Below, one piece after another: positions 17,098 to 23,069 of a stretch of 23,069 nucleotides of DNA. How positions within the stretch are numbered: the first letter of the stretch is position 1; the number at the start of each line of letters is the position of its first letter. This DNA comes from Chara braunii. Its lineage: Eukaryota > Streptophyta > Charophyceae > Charales > Characeae. The notes under the pieces were generated by a model that was given only the letters and a program-made list of their open reading frames with translations, was not told where the DNA came from and searched no databases. The position numbers and the translations under genes are program-made. The stretch is taken from positions 17,195 to 40,263 of the forward strand of contig BFEA01001227.1 in the NCBI GenBank assembly GCA_003427395.1. The letters run 5' to 3'.

Positions 17098-18364
17098 CGG
17101 GTGGGCGGGGGGGGTTGTGTAGACTGTGCCATTTCAGTCACCGGCTGCCATGATGCCAGTGCCATGCACAAACTTTTGTTCTCGTTTCCCGCTTCTCCCA
17201 CTTGTTTGTCCCCCTCTTGCCTTGTCTCCCCTGCTCTTTGCTCAGTCTTGCCCTTGACCAGTTTCTCCTCCTCCCTCTTTTCTGTAGCCTGGTCCTTCGG
17301 ATTATTTTGAACGTGTTGCACCTGATCCTGTTTACCCTCTTTTTCATCCCCCGGTGTNTGTTCATGCTGCTCCCCCCCCCCGTCCTTCCTTTCTTGATGC
17401 ACCTGCCCGTGCTGCTCCCCTCCCTCCTTGGCTGTTTCCTTTTTTCCTTTTTTGGGCTCTTGTCCTTCCGGCCCCACTTCCTTTTCCGGGGGCTTTTCTT
17501 CTGGTCGCTGAGTTTTTTTGTCTAGTTCGGATGCGTTTTTCATTTCGAGCGCTGGGGGATGGAAGCGAGTGAGGACAATATGTTGAATTCTGTGACAGAC
17601 TTCTGGCCAGTCCGTCCCTTCTGGCAGGCCCTGTGTGATGGCCTTATGGAGGCTTTGGCTTGCTTCTAGAAGCGGGACCATGTCTCTATAGGCCTTGTCC
17701 CAAAACTCCTCGTTTTTGTCTCCAAATATTATATGGAGAGTATCCATTAGCCAGTTCACCACGTCCTATAGGTCCACCTGTGTCCTGTTGTCCTCCTTCC
17801 TTCCGGGGTCCGCTGTTTCAGGTGAACAGTCTACTGTTTCAGGTGCACGGTTTCCGTTCTGTGCTTCCGACATTTCTACATCCGGGGGTGGGTGGGTGGG
17901 GGGGTGTTGGTTCCAGAGGGAAATTCCACTTCCATTGGTTCTGGGCCAAATGCCTCCTTTAACAGGTCCTCTTGGATATGATCCCCTTCCCCTCCCTGAC
18001 CACTGTTTTCTGTTCCTTCTTTCCCGTCTTCTGGTTGCTGTGTTGTTGCTTCCTTTGACTGACTAGACTCCCCTTGCTGTCCTTGCGGCCCCTTTTCAAA
18101 TATCAACATTTTTTCGATTGGTATGTACTCCTTTGCAGCTGGACCCCGTTTATTGTAGCGCTTTTGCTTATCGTGGGGTTGCTTGGTTTGTGGCCTGCCT
18201 AGCTTGTCTTTCTCTTGGGGAGGGGGGGAAGCTTTGTGCTCATAGGGTTTCGGGGTGTGCAGGGCTTTTTCACAAGGTTCTCTCAGTGGTTGCGGAGTCC
18301 ATTCATTCGGGGGCCTGGTGGCTCTGCAGGGTTCTCCACGCCCCTCCCACGTCCAGCCCTTGGC
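17094..18364 (-). pseudogene. LINE-A ORF1, charged low-complexity middle region
   Basis: After the zinc-knuckle segment the same frame continues (Pro, Lys, Glu, Gln-rich) to a stop at 17876-17878, with a one-base shift in the adjacent G-run (about 17881-17903) and a further TAG near 17769. The next segment (17762-17094) opens with a folded-looking stretch (VVNWLMDTLHIIFGDKNEEFWDKAYRDMVPLLEA) and then a long run rich in Lys, Glu, Gln and Gly, likely disordered or coiled-coil. Such highly charged regions are common in LINE ORF1 proteins, which bind element RNA. The two frame breaks lie in homopolymers, so some may be sequencing errors. Confidence 0.65.
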
Positions 18365-19639
18365 CTAGCCTATGGAGTCAGAATCCTCCAGGTAGACCCA
18401 TCCCGCGTGGCCTGGTTCCACTACGTGCCATCTGTTAGGTCTGTGCGGGTCACGCTGGAGGCGGTCGGCTGTAGGGCTCTTCTTGTTGGGGTGTTGCGGG
18501 CACGCTGATTCTGTACATAGGTNCCCAATGNCTCTGCATTTAAAACACCATGGCCTGAATTTATGGGCGGTCTGTATTTGGTAGACCCTTCCCCCCATCC
18601 TATANGGCACGATGACGTCTATCGAAAAGATCTGATCTTTGGGAAGGTCCAGNGCTAGCATCATATAGTCATCCCTTTTCGCCACGTAGGACGGGAGTGG
18701 GTCAATGAAATCCACTATCTCGTATTGTTGCCCGAGGTCATAAACGAAAGCTGCCTGCACTTCCACCGGGATGTGTCTCAGTTCCACCCAGTAGAAATCC
18801 CTCATTAGTTGCTCTCTCTTTTCTTCCGAACTCAGTTTCTTTGACTGCCACGGGTAGATTCTCACATCCGACCTTTCCCATCTGATTTTCCCCCACCCAT
18901 CCATTCTTTGTTTGTTCTGGGTGAAGAGGCTCAGGACCATAAACACCGTAAAGGAGAGAGGTTGGATGAGGAAAAATGCTTGAACTGCCTCCTAGCTACC
19001 TTTCATCTCTTCCAGCCTTCTGCAGATCCACTTTAACTTATCGTTAACTGATCTTTGTGGGACGTCGCCGTGGAACAGCCAATTGCTCGCATGTTTTACA
19101 TATATTGCATCCCTCTCTTCTATCTTTGTGTACGGGTACGTTCTCATCATCGTCTTCCTTCCCCCTTGGTCCACCGCTTGTTTTTCCGAGGGGAGAAGGA
19201 AGAGGGTGAGAAAATAGGCCCTCGCCGAGGATAGGTTCCGGAGAGGGACCTTCAGTGTTTCTTCATTTCCGTTTTGAGCACCTGGTGGAATCCGTTGGAT
19301 ATCGAGCGTTTTGTCCTGGATTATGGTTTTGACTCTCTGGGCCCACGATGGTTTTNTTTCTCCTTTCATCCCTTTTTGTTTTTCAGTGACAGCATCATTC
19401 TGTTGCCTTTTCTCGAATTTTTTCTCTTCTTTCGTCAACATCTCTTCTTCCTCCTCGCTTTCTTCTTCNGTCCCTGAATCTTCATCATCCTCTACCTCCT
19501 GTGTGGTCATCATCTGGTCTTGATCTGGGTGTATTCCTGGAGATTCCGGGTGCCCTGTTTCCGATTTGTCCGTTTTTTGTTCCGGGTCNGAGTCCACTGA
19601 CCCATTCCCCTTTCTGCCACGGGTCTCCTCCAGACAGGG
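18365..19639 (-). pseudogene. LINE-A ORF1, N-terminal and DUF4283/zinc-knuckle-like region
   Basis: The frame is open from 19639, with no early ATG; the first is at QMMTTQ, about 19517. It starts with an acidic Glu-rich segment, then a globular region (NLSSARAYFLTLF, KLKWICRRLEEM). TAG at 18992-18994 interrupts it, but the same frame continues into RWERSDVRIYPW, FIDPLPSYVAKRDDYMML and LPKDQIFSIDVIV. This pattern resembles the RRM-like DUF4283 fold of plant LINE ORF1 proteins. A Cys-rich motif follows, CFKCR-x-IG-x-LCTESAC; the residue after IG is coded NAC and could be His, giving a CCHC-like knuckle with an unusually long last gap. The segment ends at TAG 18365-18367. Role: RNA binding and chaperoning of the element transcript. 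Confidence 0.75.
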
Positions 19640-19662
19640 TCAACAGACGGGATTCAAGTGAC

Positions 19663-19723
19663 ATGCTTCTGATTGGGGGGGGGCGGGTTGATTCCATGGT
19701 AGATGGGATGCTTCTGATTGGGG
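19663..19723. repeat. Direct repeat of 16 bp, period 45
   Basis: ATGCTTCTGATTGGGG occurs at 19663-19678 and 19708-19723, just upstream (minus-strand sense) of LINE-A ORF1. Confidence 0.8.
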
Positions 19724-19927
19724 TGGTGTGCCTTTTTTGGCACGGTTCTACCGTATGGGCACCCTGCCAGGTGTCTGTGTGGATTGTCTCTCATTGCGCC
19801 CTGGTAGAAGATCAAGGAGCCCCCCCCTTTGTTGCCTCTGTAACCCAGATTCATTTCTTCGAGCTTCTTCAGTTCGAATTTTTGCTATAGCAATTCTGGT
19901 TCGACGTCGATTCCTATCAAGATTTAG

Positions 19928-19977
19928 TTATATTCTTTTGCTGGCGGGGGGTTATATTCTTTCTGCTGGCGGGGGGG
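19928..19977. repeat. 24-26 bp tandem repeat, two copies
   Basis: TTATATTCTTTT-GCTGGC followed by a G-run at 19928-19951 is repeated almost exactly at 19952-19977. Confidence 0.85.
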
Positions 19978-19984
19978 TACCCAG

Positions 19985-20183
19985 TGGGGGGGTAGGAGAA
20001 GATGGTAGGTTTGTCGGGGCGGGAGGGGAAGAGGGAGATACCTGTCCGTGGTGTCTGGATATCTGTTCGCTGTTGGGGGGGGGGGGTGGGGGGTGGGGGG
20101 GTAGGAGAAGATGGTAGGTTTGTCGGGGCGGGAGGGGAAGAGGGAGATACCTGTCCGTGGTGTCTGGATATCTGTTCGCTGTT
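19985..20183. repeat. 90-bp direct repeat, identical copies, period 109
   Basis: Copies at 19985-20074 and 20094-20183 appear identical by eye (starting TGGGGGGGTAGGAGAAGATG). They are separated by a G-tract at 20075-20093 that, with the start of copy 2, forms several runs of five or more G. Identity means recent duplication, gene-conversion-like correction or an assembly duplication. They lie upstream of LINE-A ORF1, where promoter monomers occur in some LINEs. Confidence 0.9.
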
Positions 20184-20270
20184 CCTCCCATGTACGTCCG
20201 CCTTATGCTCGTCATCGAGTTCGCCCGCTGACTCGCCCGCTCCACCTTTNGACCTGTTCGTTCTTTGTGC

Positions 20271-20590
20271 TGCCTCCACCCTTCCACCACTTCGAGAGGT
20301 GCTTCGCGCAGGATGTACTACCACTCTCCCTTTCGTTGCCGCTTTGACTGAGTCCAAAGCTTCAAGCACGGTCTCTTCCTGGTTCCGCTTTCATTTCCTT
20401 CCTTCACTTGAGTTCTGTGTGTTCTCCATCGCCGCCGCCACGCTTCCACCGCTCCGAGAGGTGCTTCGCGCAGGATGCACTACCACTCCCCCTTTCGTCG
20501 CCGCTTTGACCAAGTCCAGATCTCAAGTATGACCTCTTTCCGGTCCCGCTTTCACCTCCTTCCGCCCCGGGGCCTGAGCTTCGCTGTTCC
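20271..20590. repeat. 162-bp tandem repeat, two diverged copies
   Basis: Segments from about 20271 and about 20433 match (shared core CGAGAGGTGCTTCGCGCAGG) with period 162. Because 162 is a multiple of three, the minus-strand peptide repeats in frame (KAATKG-x-VVVHPARSTSRSGG in both copies). Stops interrupt the frame between copies, so coding status is uncertain. Confidence 0.8.
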
Positions 20591-20773
20591 ACTCACCTTA
20601 CCTGTTACCCCCCCNTTTTGTCTCGCTCCCCGACCCCGTCGATGGCTGTGTGTATCCCACCTTCTCGAGTCCAAAGTTGAAGCACTCTAGTTTGACTCCC
20701 TTCCACACATTTCATCCTCTGCGATGGCTACCTCGACTGTGCTGGCGCCGTATCACACACTTCGGCTTCTGCG

Positions 20774-21298
20774 ATGGCTTTCTCCACTCCAACTGCCGGG
20801 GTCGACCGTCCTATTGCCCACGTGTCGCGNGCCAGGCGNCCGCGCAGTCCTGCGTGGAACCCTTTGACAAGGGTNTGACCACCTGCCACGTCAACCGGTG
20901 ACGTGGCGTGGNTCAGCGCCGTCGTTCGCNGCGCGTGCGTTAAGCGCCTACGCATCCCCGCGACTGGTCAGGATGANAACGTGTTCTGCGTTATAGCTCT
21001 CCAAATTCCAGTCGATGTCATGCCATTCATTTATGCACAAATCGAGATGGCGATTGGAAAGATTATCTTTGCGCATGTAATGGATGCCGATCCAACTAGA
21101 CCTGCTCTAGTCAATGTGAGATTTGACTTGGACCCGGAATCAAGACTTGATATGCAGGACGTGTTGTGGATCGAAATTTCCAAGAGAGATACGTTGGAAG
21201 CGCGACTAGCGACCTCGGGCACACCGAAGTGCAGAAAGTGCAGGCCGTTTTTCCACACTGAGGAGGAGTGCAGAAGAGGGACTCGATCGAGGAGCTAG
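20774..21298 (+). pseudogene. LINE-B ORF1, N-terminal and zinc-knuckle region
   Basis: ATG at 20774 is chosen because the frame is continuous with the downstream coding apart from TGA at 20876-20878. The globular part (IALQIPVDVMPFIYAQIEM, then PALVNVRFDLDPE, VLWIEIS) resembles the RRM-like/DUF4283 region of plant LINE ORF1. It is followed by a clean CX2CX4HX4C knuckle, CRKCRPFFHTEEEC (Cys 110 and 113, His 118, Cys 123, counting from the GTG at 20903). The frame stops at TAG 21296-21298 but continues in the same register beyond. Expected role: binding of element RNA in a ribonucleoprotein. Several Ns fall in the first 200 bp. Confidence 0.82.
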
Positions 21299-22258
21299 GG
21301 TGCAGCAGAGAGAGCGGCAACTTCAACAAGTCAAGGACAAGGCAATCAACACGGCCCGATGGCAAGTCCGCANGGGGGAGGCCAAGTTCAAGGAGGTTAT
21401 TAGGGCATGCTGGCCCCAAGGCCAACTCGCCCGACACACTCAATTGGGGGTTCAAAGGGTGGCACACTCAGAGACAACCCCATGTTCTCCCCAGGAGGGG
21501 GAGGCGGGGGGCAGAATGGGTACATGGGTAACCCCACGACGGGACAGATCCGGCCAAAAGGGGCAGGCGGAGTGGGATTACCTCAATATGGTATCCTGCC
21601 AGGTCAAGGAATGGCAGCCCAACAGAACTGGATGCAAATATGAGGGGTAACCCTCGATTGGTTGCTNGCGAATGGCTATATGTNTGACCCATGACCCGGG
21701 CCAATGCGGGGATACGGAGCTCAANGCGGAGTCGTGCAAGGNGGCATAACGGGACAACAAGGCACTNAATCACCATATCCTAAAGGCGGCCAGGGGATTG
21801 GCAACGNGAGTATACCCGGCCTCCACCTGGGAGGATTCGGAGCCGGTGGCCAAGGGAATGACATTTCAGGTATGTCTGACTCNTCATAGGGAGGAATCGG
21901 CGCACGCTTGTACGGTCAACATGAAGAAGGTTCGATGGGAGGAGGGGCCGTAGGTGGAGTGCAAGGAGAACAGGGTGCCGATAGCACTCCTAACCATTCA
22001 AGAGGCATAGGGATGGGGAAACAGAGAAGATTTAGCATGACTTCACACCCAAAGGTAGCTCTAGAGCAATCAAGGAGCTCCTGGATCTCACGAGAAGTCT
22101 CAGGGAGATCGGTTGACCACAAAGTGGGTGTGGTCATGCCGGGAAACAAGACCACGTGCGACAGAAGGCTGGCTTCGGCCGCACGGACGCAAGGAACGAC
22201 ATGCCGCAATATCTTCTCCCTCTGTTGTGCACGGAGATATGCAATGCTCAATGGGTAA
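21299..22258 (+). pseudogene. LINE-B ORF1, Gly/Gln-rich region
   Basis: The zinc-knuckle frame continues here without any shift, interrupted only by TAG 21401-21403, TGA 21641-21643, TGA 21692-21694 and TAG 21887-21889, and ending at TAA 22256-22258. The peptide is low-complexity and rich in Gly, Gln, Pro and Ser (FSPGGGGGGQNGYMGN, GGFGAGGQGND, GGGAVGGVQGEQG). Such composition suggests a disordered linker, which might help the protein assemble on RNA. The last part (HSRGIGMGKQRRFSMTS) is more basic. Retained register with many stops suggests substitution-driven decay. Confidence 0.7.
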
Positions 22259-22610
22259 TTGAGTGGCAAAAAAGGCCAGGTCCACTATCTCGTTTCTCAC
22301 AAGCAGTCTCGGAACTACCAACGTTAGTCGTAATTGATGAGTCTCTGAAGACGTTGTACTGAGATGCTTTTCCCACCCGAGTTATCTCAGACATACCCAT
22401 GCCAAGAGTTCTCTTAAGTCCGTTGGGTACCAAACTGAATTTCTCTTCTTTGGTCCGTCGGGTAGCAAATTCAAGTTCTACGTACCGATCATTGATGCAA
22501 GACTGACAGAGAACAAAGCCACGAAGCTAGAAGCCGTAGGACTCCGCGTAGTCTCGATGATGCTCTTCGTGGACTGTAAGAAGGATCTGATGCAGTGGCT
22601 GCCACGATAA
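22156..22610 (+). pseudogene. LINE-B ORF1, C-terminal region
   Basis: Register changes near 22160. One frame gives NAQWVIEWQKRPGPLSRFSQ and LPTLVVIDESLKTLY, then TGA (about 22360, probably a former Trp), then DAFPTRVISDIPMPRVLLS. After another shift near 22440 a second frame gives FLFFGPSGSKFKFYVPIID and MMLFVDCKKDLMQWLPR, ending at TAA 22608-22610. The composition looks like a folded protein but I cannot name a domain. It lies between the Gly-rich region and the endonuclease, so it is most simply the end of ORF1. Confidence 0.6.
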
Positions 22611-22716
22611 TCTAATATTCTAAAGCACCCGCTTCTGAAAGAATTTTCACTAATTGTGCTACAGTCGAACGCTTCTGACATTCCAGTTACACGATCTTTA
22701 AATTTCCATCACTTAT
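22611..22716 (+). other. Short stretch before the LINE-B endonuclease motif
   Basis: This should hold the ORF1/ORF2 junction and the first endonuclease residues (an Asn motif). All three frames contain stops and I could not assign the start. Confidence 0.35.
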
Positions 22717-23069
22717 CTTCAAGAGACCAAACTCTGTAATGACAAGATACAAGAACTAGGTTGGTAGTGGGATGTGCCGTAGATATGGTCTGCGGCCAAG
22801 GGCACGAAGAGGGGGGTCGGGATCTTGGTGCATATAGATTTGGGTCCGGATATCGTAGACTATTATGCTGACCACTGGGGTTGTTGGGCCTGGATAGTGC
22901 TTAGACAAAAGGATTTCACGTGGGCAGTGGTCTTAGTCTACGCGCCAGTAATTAGAAAAAATTGTGTAGCCTTGTTTGACGAACTGAGAGTCGTGCTACG
23001 TGACGTGGACGAGGTAGTGATCGGGGGGGATCTGAATACTTCTTAAGATCCAACCACGAATCAGCAACA
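22717..23069 (+). pseudogene. LINE-B ORF2, APE-type endonuclease (partial)
   Basis: LQETK at 22717 carries the catalytic Glu. In the same frame follow IWSAAKGTKRGVGILV, then WAVVLVYAPV and VVIGGDLNT with the GD-x-N motif. Two TAG stops (22765-22767 and 22780-22782) probably replace Trp, and TAA 23044-23046 follows GGDLNTS. The frame continues to the window end, so the SDH end and RT are not visible. The enzyme would nick target DNA for target-primed reverse transcription. Confidence 0.82.

Larger units (their letters stand above)
12626..19639 (-). mobile_element. LINE-A: L1-type non-LTR retrotransposon, dead, 3'-truncated
   Basis: On the minus strand the element has a long ORF1 (about 19639-16564) and ORF2 (16478-12626) with APE-type endonuclease, L1-type RT and a zf-RVT-like start. 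It is nearly complete at the 5' side but stops inside the ORF2 C-terminus at about 12626, the opposite of the usual 5' truncation. There are many in-frame stops, several single-base shifts (two in poly-G/C runs), and the RT active site reads FAGD instead of FADD. The type fits plant L1 elements. It cannot move by itself. A second LINE lies head-to-head upstream. Confidence 0.93.
20774..23069 (+). mobile_element. LINE-B: 5' part of a second non-LTR retrotransposon
   Basis: Plus-strand ORF1 (20774-22610) with a CCHC zinc knuckle is followed by the N-terminal part of an APE-type endonuclease (22717 onward) that runs off the window. It is oriented head-to-head with LINE-A and differs from it in sequence. 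ORF1 keeps one register for about 1.5 kb but carries six internal stops, so it is inactive. The 5' boundary is somewhere between 20590 and 20774. Confidence 0.88.

Overview
The window looks like transposon-dense nuclear DNA of a eukaryote, probably from the green lineage (streptophyte or green alga). I see no intact host gene, no rRNA gene and no bacterial-style operon. The lineage guess rests on two things. One is a Penelope-like element (PLE) with the permuted 'Chlamys' layout. The other is L1-type LINEs whose ORF1 resembles the plant DUF4283/zinc-knuckle kind. Scattered single Ns and a 431-base gap show a draft assembly.

Layout. 1-600: nothing recognised. 613-4655 (minus): a decayed PLE with an N-terminal GIY-YIG nuclease, a CxC linker and a C-terminal reverse transcriptase (RT). 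About 31 bp upstream lies an acidic ORF1-like frame that may belong to it. 4891-5190 (plus): a probable tRNA-derived SINE. 5200-7730: GC-rich, strongly G-skewed DNA with no convincing gene. 7736-10040: noncoding, hairpin-rich DNA. 10040-12625: more noncoding DNA with a hairpin cluster, an AT-rich island and the gap. 12626-19639 (minus): a nearly full-length but dead L1-type LINE (LINE-A) with ORF1, endonuclease, RT and a C-terminus broken at 12626. 19660-20600: several tandem repeats upstream of LINE-A. 20774-23069 (plus): the 5' part of a second LINE (LINE-B), head-to-head with LINE-A and cut off by the window end.

The most unusual signal is at 8138-9032. Eight clear hairpins, plus one degenerate one, share a conserved loop (all eight contain TAAGAT) but have different, mutually compensated stems. 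This is what selection on RNA structure would look like. A second family of three structured repeats (9331-9627) and other hairpins follow, so 7.7-10.0 kb is a candidate for an undescribed structured noncoding RNA or a nonautonomous element.

Functionally, each retroelement would have encoded its own nuclease and RT for target-primed copying. All copies here carry in-frame stops and frameshifts, and LINE-A also lacks a catalytic aspartate, so none should be autonomous now.
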